Shown piece by piece: positions 14,729 to 21,673 of a DNA stretch of 21,815 bases (its first letter is position 1; every line of letters starts with the position of its first letter). Made by a program: the position numbers and the translations under genes. The stretch is from RGIG6353 sp045535585. Lineage in GTDB: Bacteria; Bacillota; Clostridia; Oscillospirales; SIG627. The DNA is taken from NCBI GenBank assembly GCA_045535585.1, contig JAZSLY010000164.1, forward strand, positions 1 through 21,815, written 5' to 3'. Under the pieces are notes generated by a model. The model saw only the letters and a program-made list of their open reading frames with translations. It ran no database searches and was not told where the DNA came from.

Positions 14729-14898
14729 GTGAAGTTTTGAACTAAGGTTCAAAGTGAAGTAGCTTGCGCAGTGAAGTTTTTGTTTTAACAAAAGTGAAGT
14801 TAAGTTTGCACTCTGCCACAAGGCAGAACTTCACTTACCTTCGTAAACTTCACTATCGAAGATAACTTCACTTGCCCGAGAGGGCAAACTTAGTTAAT
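14729..14898. repeat. Heptamer/hairpin array upstream of the four-helix-bundle gene
   Basis: Four GTGAAGT heptamers (14729, 14754, 14771, 14794) are followed by three in the opposite orientation, ACTTCAC (14828, 14847, 14865). The spacers are mostly small inverted repeats such as TTTGAACtaagGTTCAAA and TTTTGTTttAACAAAA. The spacers differ while the heptamer is exact. The right part of the array is copy B of the 98-bp repeat. Confidence 0.85.
14801..14898. repeat. 98-bp direct repeat, copy B
   Basis: It is identical to copy A except for one base (CTGCCacaa here, CTGCCgcaa in A) and lies 605 bp away in the same orientation. Such near identity over non-coding DNA implies recent duplication or gene conversion. 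Confidence 0.95.
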
Positions 14899-14920
14899 GA
14901 TTTCATCTTTGATGAAATCA
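14898..14920. repeat. 10-bp inverted repeat at the right edge of the array
   Basis: TGATTTCATC and GATGAAATCA flank a TTT loop and directly adjoin repeat copy B. No T run follows on either strand, so it is not a typical terminator. It marks the boundary between the array and the secD promoter region. Confidence 0.7.
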
Positions 14921-14971
14921 TTATAGCACAAACGCCGAGATTAGTCAACGAAATTTGTGCAATATCAAAGG

Positions 14972-15000
14972 TTGACTTTTATTGATAATTGTAGTATACT
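14972..15000 (+). promoter_or_regulatory. Promoter for secD-secF
   Basis: TTGACT (14972-14977) and TATACT (14995-15000) are separated by 17 bp, and the secD start is 54 nt downstream. Both boxes are close to the consensus of the vegetative sigma factor. Confidence 0.75.
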
Positions 15001-15053
15001 TTATAAGTATTATATAAATGTGAAAGCATTTAATTTGTGAAAGGAAAACGAAA

Positions 15054-16364
15054 ATGGCAAAGAATTTGACAAAACTCATATGCGCGCTTCTCGTTATAGC
15101 GCTTCTTGCATATGTGGCACTTTTTGGCTTGGGCAAATTCCTTCCCGGTGTCTTTGAAGAAGGCGCTATCAGAAAGGGACTTGACCTTGCAGGCGGAACG
15201 CTTATTGTGTATCAGCCCGACGTAGAGGAGGGCGCAGAGGTCAGCGACGCAGACCTTGATACCGTCGTATCAATCCTCACACGCCGTCTTTCAAGCGCAG
15301 GCTACACAGAGGCTACTATTACGAAGCTGAAGGACGACGGAAGAATTCAGATTGAAATTCCCGAGGAAAAGGACCTTGATAAAGCCCGTGACCTTCTTGG
15401 TAACATCGGTCAGCTTTCATTCCTTATGCTCGACGATGCTGCGGCAGAGGGCGAAGATGAGAATGCAACCGCTCTTACCGTGGTTATGACGGGTAGCGAC
15501 ATCAAGACCGCCACTCCACAGTACGGTCAGGTGTCCGACGCGTCTCTTGCTCCCGAATATTTCGTTCAGGTAACCTTGAAGAAGGACGCCGTTGAAAAGT
15601 TTGCGGCAGCTACCGAAAAGGCGTCTACTGAAGAGAATATCAAGAACGGCACAAACTTTATTATGATTGCTCTCGACGACGAGATAATCTCCACCCCCTA
15701 CGTTAACGAAAAGCTTACCACCGAGGACGTAGTAATCACGGGTAACTTCGACGAGGACGGCGCAAAGTACCTCGCCAGCGTTATCGCATCCGGTCAGCTT
15801 CCCTTCTCTCTCAAGGAGATGCGCGCCGACAACATCGGTCCTACCCTTGGCGAAAAGGCGCTTGACACGGCACTCCTTGCAGGTGCTATCGGCATTGGAC
15901 TTGTAGCGCTCTTTATGCTTATCGTATATAGACTTTCGGGTCTTTTCTCGGTAATCTCACTTATCGCTTATATGGCAATCGAAGCCATCGTGCTGGTTGT
16001 GGCAAAGGTAAATCTGTCACTCCCCGGTATCGCAGGTATCGTTCTTTCAATCGGTATGGCGGTTGACGCCAACGTAATTATCGGCGAGAGAATAAAGGAA
16101 GAATTAAGACTTGGCAAGGGCACCCTGTCTGCAGTTAAGGCAGGCTTCGGTAAGGCGTTCTGGTCTATCTTCGACAGTAACATTACCACCATTATCGCAT
16201 CTCTCGTGCTCTGGTACTTCGGTACGGGTACTGTTCAGGGCTTTGCAATAACCCTGTTCATAGGCGTTGTGGTTTCAATGTTTACTGCTCTCGTTGTTAC
16301 AAAGCTTTTGATGATAACCGTAGCTAAGCTTGGCGTTAAAAATCCCAAGCTCTACGGAATATAA
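15054..16364 (+). CDS. secD: Protein translocase subunit SecD
   Basis: SecD is an RND-like membrane protein that, with SecF, uses the proton gradient to help complete protein export through SecYEG. An N-terminal helix (about 7-28) is followed by RKGLDLAGGTLIVYQPD (40-56), the family start of the extracytoplasmic P1 domain. The domain contains the usual LDTVVSILTRRL and GQLSFL segments. Five membrane helices lie in the C-terminal half, with the conserved GMAVDANVIIGERIKEEL. The length of 436 aa fits the shorter Gram-positive form. AAGGA lies 8 nt before the ATG. secF follows after 18 bp. Confidence 0.96.
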   Translation: MAKNLTKLICALLVIALLAYVALFGLGKFLPGVFEEGAIRKGLDLAGGTLIVYQPDVEEGAEVSDADLDTVVSILTRRLSSAGYTEATITKLKDDGRIQIEIPEEKDLDKARDLLGNIGQLSFLMLDDAAAEGEDENATALTVVMTGSDIKTATPQYGQVSDASLAPEYFVQVTLKKDAVEKFAAATEKASTEENIKNGTNFIMIALDDEIISTPYVNEKLTTEDVVITGNFDEDGAKYLASVIASGQLPFSLKEMRADNIGPTLGEKALDTALLAGAIGIGLVALFMLIVYRLSGLFSVISLIAYMAIEAIVLVVAKVNLSLPGIAGIVLSIGMAVDANVIIGERIKEELRLGKGTLSAVKAGFGKAFWSIFDSNITTIIASLVLWYFGTGTVQGFAITLFIGVVVSMFTALVVTKLLMITVAKLGVKNPKLYGI

Positions 16365-16382
16365 GGAAGGGGGAATACTATT

Positions 16383-17561
16383 ATGAAAATTATTACACGC
16401 GACCAGATTGAAATAGTAGGACTCCGCAAGCTCTGGCTTGGCATCGCCCTTCTTGCAGTTATCGTCAGCCTTGCATTTATCTTCATTGACGGCTTCGATA
16501 TGGACACCGACTTTGCAGGCGGTATCTCTCTCCAGTACGACCTCCACACACCTCTTGACAAAGAGGAGCTTGACTCCATTCGAGAGCTTGTGGACAGCAT
16601 CGACGGCATCACCGTTACCTCTATTCAGAAATCGGGTGATGATTCAAACTGTGTGGTTATTAAGGCTCGTGACGCTGCACCCGAGGTGGTTGAGGCGGTT
16701 TACACGGCACTCAATATCAAGTACGGCGCTCCTCTGACCGAAGAGACAGAGGAAGCAACCGAAGAAGCAACCGAGGAAGCAACCGAGGAAGCAACCGAGG
16801 AGACAACCCAGTTTGCAACCGAAGGAGCAACCGAGGAAGCAACCGAGCAAGCAACCGAAGAAGCAACCGAAGAAGCAACCGAGGAAGTAACCGAGGAAGT
16901 AACCGAGGAAGCAACCGAGGAAGTAACCGAGGAAGTAACCGAGGAAACAACTGAGGAGACTCCCGTAGAAACACCTGAAGAAACTCCCGAGGAAGAAATC
17001 GTTTACGGCGGTGAGGTGCCCGTTGAGGTGCTTTCCGAGTCAAGAATAGGCGCGTCCATTTCCAATGAAATCAGACGCTCTGCCGTTATTGCAACAGTAA
17101 TTGCCGTAGTTCTTATGCTTCTCTATATCACTCTCCGCTTCGAGTTCAGGTCGGCTATCGCAACGGTTATATGTCTCATTCACGATATTATCATCGTTAT
17201 AGGCGCCTATGCGATATTCGATATTCTCGTCAGCGCAAATCTCATTGCGGCAGTTCTTACAATTCTCGGTTACTCAATCAACGCAACCATTATTCTCTTT
17301 GACCGAGTAAGAGAGAACAAGAAGAAAATGGGCAAGACAGACTTTGGCGTTATCATCAACACCAGCGTCCGTCAGACCCTTATCCGTTCAATTAACACAA
17401 CCATTACCACTCTCCTGACTATCGGTATGATCTACCTTCTCGGCGTTCATTCCATCAAGGAATTTGCTCTGCCCATCATCGTAGGTCTTGTGGCAGGTCT
17501 CTACTCGTCACTCTTCGTTTCGGGCTCGGTATGGTATATGCTCTCACCTAAGAAGAGATAA
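16383..17561 (+). CDS. secF: Protein translocase subunit SecF with Thr/Glu repeat insertion
   Basis: SecF partners SecD in export. Membrane helix 1 (about 18-36) is followed by the family signature TDFAGGISLQYDL (42-54). Later helices include LTILGYSINATIILFDRVREN, which holds the conserved D-R-V-R-E-N. Between the P1 head and the second helix lies an extra segment, residues 119-204, made almost wholly of ATEE/VTEE-type tetrapeptides and ending in TPEETPEEE. Members of this family are usually about 290-320 aa, so this insertion accounts for the length of 392. It should sit on the outer face of the membrane. All core motifs on either side are intact and in frame, so the protein is expected to function. 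Confidence 0.94.
   Translation: MKIITRDQIEIVGLRKLWLGIALLAVIVSLAFIFIDGFDMDTDFAGGISLQYDLHTPLDKEELDSIRELVDSIDGITVTSIQKSGDDSNCVVIKARDAAPEVVEAVYTALNIKYGAPLTEETEEATEEATEEATEEATEETTQFATEGATEEATEQATEEATEEATEEVTEEVTEEATEEVTEEVTEETTEETPVETPEETPEEEIVYGGEVPVEVLSESRIGASISNEIRRSAVIATVIAVVLMLLYITLRFEFRSAIATVICLIHDIIIVIGAYAIFDILVSANLIAAVLTILGYSINATIILFDRVRENKKKMGKTDFGVIINTSVRQTLIRSINTTITTLLTIGMIYLLGVHSIKEFALPIIVGLVAGLYSSLFVSGSVWYMLSPKKR
16737..16994 (+). repeat. Imperfect 12-bp tandem repeat inside secF
   Basis: The repeated unit is about GAAGCAACCGAG, with variants in which gca becomes gta or aca, encoding Ala/Val/Thr-Thr-Glu-Glu tetrapeptides. Some units are interrupted (TTQFATEGA at 141-149). A period that is a multiple of three keeps the frame when copy number changes. 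Confidence 0.92.
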
Positions 17562-17581
17562 TTATTTGTTCTTCATAAAAG

Positions 17582-17629
17582 AATCCCCCTCGCATATAAT
17601 TTTAAAAAAGTATGCGAGGGGATTTTTTT
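17582..17629 (+). terminator. Terminator after secF
   Basis: An 11-bp stem (CCCCTCGCATA at 17586-17596 with its complement at 17611-17621), extended by AAT/ATT around a bulged C, is followed by seven T residues. The 3' arm contains GAGGGGA, which also fits as ribosome site for the following small gene. Confidence 0.8.
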
Positions 17630-17798
17630 GTCGAAAAAGCTTATTGTGGCGCTTATTTGCCTTGTTATAGCGCTTCTTTTTATGAAAAGTGAAAACTTTA
17701 CTCTTGGGGACGCCGAAGCGCGCCTTGTGTCACGAATGATGAAAAGCGAGAGGCTTGTGGAGGTCTTTAATCTTGACTCGGAGAGGGTGTTCTTGTGA
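17628..17798 (+). CDS. Small membrane protein, 56 aa, TTG start
   Basis: An open frame from a TTG at 17628 encodes a short peptide with a positively charged start (SKK) and one hydrophobic helix (about residues 5-19, LIVALICLVIALLF). A charged tail of about 37 residues with LGDAEARLVSRMMKSERLVEVFNLDSERVFL-like composition follows and is predicted to lie outside the membrane. GAGGGGA (17616-17622) is 5 nt before the TTG. The stop overlaps the GTG start of the M50 protease gene as GTGA, so the two are probably coupled. I know no family for it. In context it could be a partner or substrate of the protease. The start is uncertain because no ATG is available upstream of residue 19. Confidence 0.6.
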   Translation: MSKKLIVALICLVIALLFMKSENFTLGDAEARLVSRMMKSERLVEVFNLDSERVFL

Positions 17799-18406
17799 GG
17801 GTAATCGTTGAGCCCGCCTTTATTCTCACTCTCTTTATTCTCTTTCTCACTAACGAGTGGCAGATAGTGCTCTTTATGCTCTCCTCGGCGTTCTTTCACG
17901 AGCTTGGGCATATTGTGACTCTCCGCCTTTTCAAAATAAAAATAAAAGCCCTCACTCTCGGGCTTTTCGGGGGTACTCTGCATCTTGAAAATAAGCTTGT
18001 GGGCTATGGGAAGGAGATTATAATTGCACTCTCGGGAGCAGGTGTAAACCTTATTCTCTCTCTCTTCTTCTTTCTTCTTTTAAGAAGAGGGTTTGACTAC
18101 GACCTTTTCTTTCTCTTTTTGTCAAATCTCTCCTATGCGCTCTTCAATCTTCTGCCCGTCTATACCCTTGACGGCGGACGGGCGCTTTTGTCACTTCTTT
18201 TAATGAAGCTTGATTTCTACACCGCCGAGCGTCTCTCTCGGCGTATATCTCACTTGACTCTCGTTCTTCTGTCGGGCGCGTCCATTTTCCTCATATCAGC
18301 CTCGGGCTTCAACGTGTCCCTCTTCGTTCTCACTATACTGCTCTACGCCGAGGGCACCGAGGGTCATATCATATCGGGATATCCGTTCTGCCGAAGGGCT
18401 TCGTAG
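17795..18406 (+). CDS. M50 family site-2-type intramembrane metalloprotease (SpoIVFB-like)
   Basis: This is a zinc protease that cleaves membrane-embedded substrates; SpoIVFB of this group activates pro-sigma-K in spore formers. The zinc motif is HELGH (35-39) within a helix. The second metal ligand is in NLLPVYTLDGG (118-128), with D126. Several hydrophobic helices cover most of its 203 residues. It lacks the PDZ and CBS domains of longer relatives, so the core-only SpoIVFB type is the best match, but a sporulation role is not proven here. The GTG start overlaps the stop of the upstream small protein (GTGA). The 3' end overlaps the convergent trmL gene by 43 bp. Confidence 0.88.
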   Translation: MRVIVEPAFILTLFILFLTNEWQIVLFMLSSAFFHELGHIVTLRLFKIKIKALTLGLFGGTLHLENKLVGYGKEIIIALSGAGVNLILSLFFFLLLRRGFDYDLFFLFLSNLSYALFNLLPVYTLDGGRALLSLLLMKLDFYTAERLSRRISHLTLVLLSGASIFLISASGFNVSLFVLTILLYAEGTEGHIISGYPFCRRAS

Positions 18407-18849
18407 ACCGCCACCGCCACAGAATTTGAAAGGTTGAGACACCTGACGTCGTTTATCATAGGAATTCTCACGCTTCTGTGCAGGTTCTTTTCTACGATAT
18501 CCGAGGGCAGACCCTTTGTTTCCTTGCCGAAAATGAGGTAAACGTTGCCACGGTATTCTTTTTCGGCAAAGGAGGTTGACACCTTGGAGGAAAAGTAAAA
18601 GTATTCAGGGTCGCACGCCTTCGTTTTTTCGTAAAAATCCTCTATGGAGGAATAGGTGTGCACGTCTAATTTGTCCCAGTAGTCAAGTCCGGCACGCTTT
18701 AATTGAGCACTGGATATGGAGAAGCCGAGAGGCTCTATAAGGTGCAGGCTTGCGCCCACCACGGCGCAGGTTCTGGCGATATTTCCTGTGTTTTGCGGGA
18801 TTTCGGGCTCGTGTAATACTATGTTTATATGCAATTTTTTCTCATTCAT
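18364..18849 (-). CDS. trmL: tRNA (cytidine(34)/uridine(34)-2'-O)-methyltransferase TrmL
   Basis: This SPOUT-class enzyme methylates the ribose of the wobble base in some leucine tRNAs. The knotted SAM-binding fold is marked by EPEIPQNTGNIART (about 11-24), YLIFGKETKGLP and RIPMINDVRCLNLSNSVAVAVYEALRQ near the end, all typical of the TrmL/YibK group. The length of 161 aa is usual. The frame is open to 18873, but the ATG at 18849 has AAAGGAAG placed 7 nt before it and gives the normal family start. Its tail overlaps the M50 protease gene by 43 bp. It is divergent from the acyl ligase gene. Confidence 0.93.
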   Translation of the reverse strand: MNEKKLHINIVLHEPEIPQNTGNIARTCAVVGASLHLIEPLGFSISSAQLKRAGLDYWDKLDVHTYSSIEDFYEKTKACDPEYFYFSSKVSTSFAEKEYRGNVYLIFGKETKGLPSDIVEKNLHRSVRIPMINDVRCLNLSNSVAVAVYEALRQNGYPDMI

Positions 18850-18928
18850 AAAGCTACTTCCTTTCACTATCATATATTAACACATTGTTTATTTATTGTA
18901 AAGTAGAAAACAAAATTTCTATCTAACC

Positions 18929-18957
18929 TTGACAAAAGAGGTAAAAACCAATATAAT
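18929..18957 (+). promoter_or_regulatory. Consensus promoter for the acyl ligase operon
   Basis: TTGACA (18929-18934) and TATAAT (18952-18957) are both perfect and separated by 17 bp. The ligase start is 36 nt downstream. This is the strongest promoter match in the window and implies high basal transcription. Confidence 0.85.
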
Positions 18958-18992
18958 TAGTATGACTGTGAAAAGGACAGAAAGGAGAAATA

Positions 18993-20705
18993 ATGAAAAA
19001 GGAATATCCAAATTTCGAGCGACGCCCCTTTTCTACTTTAAGGGAGCTCGTAAATTCCGCCGCCGAGCTTTTGCCGAATAAGACGTATCTCAGGTACAAG
19101 GAAAAAGTCAACGGCGAAGTGGAAATTAAAGACGTTACCTACTCACAATTTAACGAATATATAAATAGACTTGGCACCGCCTTTTACGACCTCGGTCTGA
19201 AGGGCAAAAATATTGCAGTAATAGGCGAGACCTCAAAGGAGTGGATCGCAACCTATCTTGCCACAGTCAGCGGAGGCTCGGTTATCGTTCCTCTTGACAA
19301 GGAGCTTACCGAAAACGAAATCGGCGCATTTTTAGAGCACGCCGAGGTCAGCGCTGTGGTTTATTCCGACAGATTTCATCAATATTTCAAAAAGCTGTCG
19401 GAGGACTCCCACATCTCTTATTTCATCAAAATGGGAGAATTTGACGAGGGCGAAGAAAGAAGCGAAGCCTTCCTTTCCACCAATGAGCTGGAAAAGAGGG
19501 GAGAGGCGCTTCTCTCGGAGGGGGTTTCGGACTTCCTTGACGCCGAGACCGACGTGGAGGCAGATGCAGTTATCATCTTCACCTCGGGCACGACAGGCAC
19601 ATCAAAGGGCGTCGTACTTTCACAAAAGAATATCGTATCCGCCATTTCATCCTCTGCCCGAATGCTCGGCTTCGTAGAGGACGACGTGGTAATGTCGGTG
19701 CTCCCCCCTCATCACACCTACGAGATGACCTGCGGAATACTGACACCTATCCTTGTGGGCGCAACCGTCTGCATCAACGACGGTATGAAATACGTTCTCA
19801 AGAATTTCCAGATATTCAAGCCCACGGCTATCATCCTCGTTCCTCTTTTCGTAACCACCATTTATAAGAGGATATGGGACACGGCATCCAAGAACAACCA
19901 GACCAAAAAGCTCCGTCGCGGTATTGCTATCAGCAATGCGCTCAGGCGTGTGAAGATAGATATGCGCTCTGCCTTCTTCTCTCAGGTAAATGCGGCACTC
20001 GGCGGCAGACTTACCAGAGTCGTATGCGGAGGCGCGGCGCTTTCTCCCGACTACGTGAAGGGCTTTGAGGAGCTTGGCATAAATCTCGTTCAGGGCTACG
20101 GAATTACCGAGTGCTCACCTCTCGTGTCTGTTTGCCCATTCCATTGGAAAAAATATGCGTCCGTTGGACTTCCCGTTCACGACGTTGAGGTAAGAATTGA
20201 CAAGCTCAACGACACCGACGAGGAGGGCGAAATCGTGGTGCGCGGTCCTAACGTTATGAAGGGCTACTACAAGGCGCCCGAGCTTACCGCCAACGTTATC
20301 GACGAGGACGGCTGGTTCTACACGGGTGACATAGGCTATATCGACGAGGACGGCTTTATCTACATCACGGGCAGAAAGAAGAATATTATCATTCTTGACA
20401 ACGGCAAGAACGTATTCCCCGAGGAGCTGGAGGAGCATTTATACAAGCTTCCCTATATTGCGGAGTGCGTGGTGGTTGGTAAGCCCAATTCTTCGGGCGA
20501 AACGGTAATCACCGCCCAGATTTTCCCCGATTTCGACAAGGCGAAGGAAGACGGCATAGAAGCCATCGAGGACGTCAAGGACGCTATCAAGGGCGAAATT
20601 CAGGAATTAAATAAATCACTTCCCATCTTCAAGCAAATACGAGGCATAGAAATCAGGAAGACGGAATTTGATAAAACGACAACTAAAAAAATCAAAAGAG
20701 TATAA
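18993..20705 (+). CDS. AMP-forming acyl-CoA/acyl-ACP synthetase (long-chain fatty acid ligase type)
   Basis: This enzyme activates a carboxylic acid, probably a fatty acid, as an acyl-AMP and passes it to a thiol. The P-loop TSGTTGTSKG is at 197-206, the GYGITE motif at 368-373, YTGD at 443-446, the hinge ITGRKKN at 458-464 and the terminal lysine region TTTKKIKR at 562-569, with K566 in the place of the catalytic lysine. The length of 570 aa is usual. It has a strong promoter and AGAAAGGAG before the ATG. An acyl carrier protein gene follows after 12 bp, so transfer to that ACP rather than to CoA is plausible; this is inferred from the pairing. The chain-length preference is not readable. 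Confidence 0.9.
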   Translation: MKKEYPNFERRPFSTLRELVNSAAELLPNKTYLRYKEKVNGEVEIKDVTYSQFNEYINRLGTAFYDLGLKGKNIAVIGETSKEWIATYLATVSGGSVIVPLDKELTENEIGAFLEHAEVSAVVYSDRFHQYFKKLSEDSHISYFIKMGEFDEGEERSEAFLSTNELEKRGEALLSEGVSDFLDAETDVEADAVIIFTSGTTGTSKGVVLSQKNIVSAISSSARMLGFVEDDVVMSVLPPHHTYEMTCGILTPILVGATVCINDGMKYVLKNFQIFKPTAIILVPLFVTTIYKRIWDTASKNNQTKKLRRGIAISNALRRVKIDMRSAFFSQVNAALGGRLTRVVCGGAALSPDYVKGFEELGINLVQGYGITECSPLVSVCPFHWKKYASVGLPVHDVEVRIDKLNDTDEEGEIVVRGPNVMKGYYKAPELTANVIDEDGWFYTGDIGYIDEDGFIYITGRKKNIIILDNGKNVFPEELEEHLYKLPYIAECVVVGKPNSSGETVITAQIFPDFDKAKEDGIEAIEDVKDAIKGEIQELNKSLPIFKQIRGIEIRKTEFDKTTTKKIKRV

Positions 20706-20717
20706 GGAGACGACGTT

Positions 20718-20945
20718 ATGTTTGAGGAAATCAAAAACACTCTTGAGGAAGAGCTTGACGTACCGGGCGAAATCATCACCCCCGACGCAGAGTTTATTAA
20801 CGACCTGAAGCTCAATTCCCTTGAGCTTGCAGACCTTGCAGTTCTTTGCGAGGAAAGATTCGGCGTAGAAATTGAAGAGCAGGACATTCACACTATCATC
20901 ACCGTAGGTGATCTGGTAGAGTATTTGGAGGCAAGGCAGGGCTGA
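20718..20945 (+). CDS. Acyl carrier protein
   Basis: This is a 75-residue acidic four-helix carrier that would bear a phosphopantetheine arm on S34. The usual DSL at this site reads NSL (33-35) in LKLNSLELADL. The rest follows the ACP pattern, including an acidic second helix (CEERFGVEIEE) and a final TVGDLVEYLE. GGAG precedes the ATG. It is placed 12 bp after the acyl ligase and 2 bp before the cyclophilin gene. It is more likely a specialised partner of the ligase than the housekeeping ACP of fatty acid synthesis, which normally sits with the fab genes; this is inferred. Confidence 0.88.
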   Translation: MFEEIKNTLEEELDVPGEIITPDAEFINDLKLNSLELADLAVLCEERFGVEIEEQDIHTIITVGDLVEYLEARQG

Positions 20946-20947
20946 TT

Positions 20948-21436
20948 ATGGAACAGAAGATTATTAACGTAGAAATACAGATTAAGGATTCGGGCAAAAT
21001 CGAGCTTGAGCTCTATCCCGATATCGCACCCAAGACGGTAGAAAACTTTGTAAGCCTTGTAAATAAGGGCTTTTACAACGGACTTATTTTCCACCGTGTT
21101 ATCGCAGGCTTTATGATTCAGGGCGGTTGCCCCAACGGCAACGGAATGGGCGGCCCCGGTCACACCATTTACGGTGAGTTTGCGTCTAACGGCTTTAACA
21201 ACCCTATTTCACACGACAGAGGCGTAATTTCTATGGCTCGTGCTATGGACCCCAACTCCGCAGGAAGCCAGTTCTTCATTATGCACGCTCCTGCCACCTA
21301 TCTTGACGGACAGTACGCCGCCTTTGGTAAGGTGACGGCTGGCATCGAAGAGGTGGACAAGATTGCCGCAGTTAAGACGGATATGAGGGACAAGCCTTTG
21401 GTGGATGTGGTAATAGAAAGCATCACAATAAAATAG
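20948..21436 (+). CDS. Cyclophilin-type peptidyl-prolyl cis-trans isomerase
   Basis: This is a cytoplasmic cyclophilin of 162 aa without a signal peptide, accelerating proline isomerisation in folding proteins. The active site is recognisable: FHRVIAGFMIQGG (48-60) with R50, F55 and Q58, then GSQFFIMHAP (106-115) and YLDGQYAAFGKV (118-129). The tryptophan that makes eukaryotic cyclophilins sensitive to cyclosporin is replaced by Y118, as in many bacterial forms. It is the last gene of the ligase-ACP operon, starting 2 bp after the ACP stop. A branched repeat element with a strong hairpin begins 2 nt after its stop. Confidence 0.94.
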   Translation: MEQKIINVEIQIKDSGKIELELYPDIAPKTVENFVSLVNKGFYNGLIFHRVIAGFMIQGGCPNGNGMGGPGHTIYGEFASNGFNNPISHDRGVISMARAMDPNSAGSQFFIMHAPATYLDGQYAAFGKVTAGIEEVDKIAAVKTDMRDKPLVDVVIESITIK

Positions 21437-21438
21437 TC

Positions 21439-21671
21439 GGACTTAGATAAAACGGTGACACCGAAAAAACAAAAAATAGTATTTGAAAAAACACAGTTTT
21501 CTGTAAAGATTAAGCTTTTTTAAATATCGCAATTTATAGGAAGAAAGGCTTGAAAAATCAAGCCTTTCTTTTTTACTTTTTTGTTTTTTCTTTGCGCGAA
21601 CTTCCCCTCTCGCAGTATAATATACAGCTTCGGGGTCAGTTCGCGCAATCTCCCTCGTTTTCTCGTCGTCC
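21439..21671 (+). repeat. Branched inverted-repeat element, copy 3 (after the cyclophilin gene)
   Basis: Outer stem: GGAC (21439-21442) and AAAACG (21449-21454) pair with CGTTTT (21656-21661) and GTCC (21668-21671). First arm: a perfect 14-bp A-rich stem (21463-21476 with 21577-21590) encloses the 13-bp hairpin 21541-21570. Second arm: a 9-bp stem GCGCGAACT (21594-21602) with AGTTCGCGC (21638-21646), its tip sharing 32 identical bases with copy 1. Stem sequences differ from copies 1 and 2 but pair in the same plan. Confidence 0.78.
21541..21576 (+). terminator. Terminator-like hairpin after the cyclophilin gene
   Basis: A 13-bp perfect stem (21541-21553 with 21558-21570) closes an AAAA loop and is followed by TTTTA and further T runs. 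It can end transcription of the ligase-ACP-cyclophilin operon, and it is also the inner hairpin of repeat element copy 3. Confidence 0.75.
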
Positions 21672-21673
21672 TA

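Noticed and set aside
14705..14821. Longer N-terminus for the four-helix-bundle protein (start at 14821)
   Set aside because: The added codons translate the heptamer array, and the family begins near the ATG at 14704, which has AAGGAGA ahead of it.
14728..14898. Possible CRISPR array
   Set aside because: Repeats are only 7 bp, occur in both orientations, and the spacers are short palindromes of uneven length; no cas genes are nearby.
16717..17043. Leu/Arg/Pro-rich minus-strand frame of 108 codons opposite secF
   Set aside because: It is the antisense reading of the secF tandem repeat, which keeps frames open by its 12-bp period; it has no ribosome site and no homology that I recognise.
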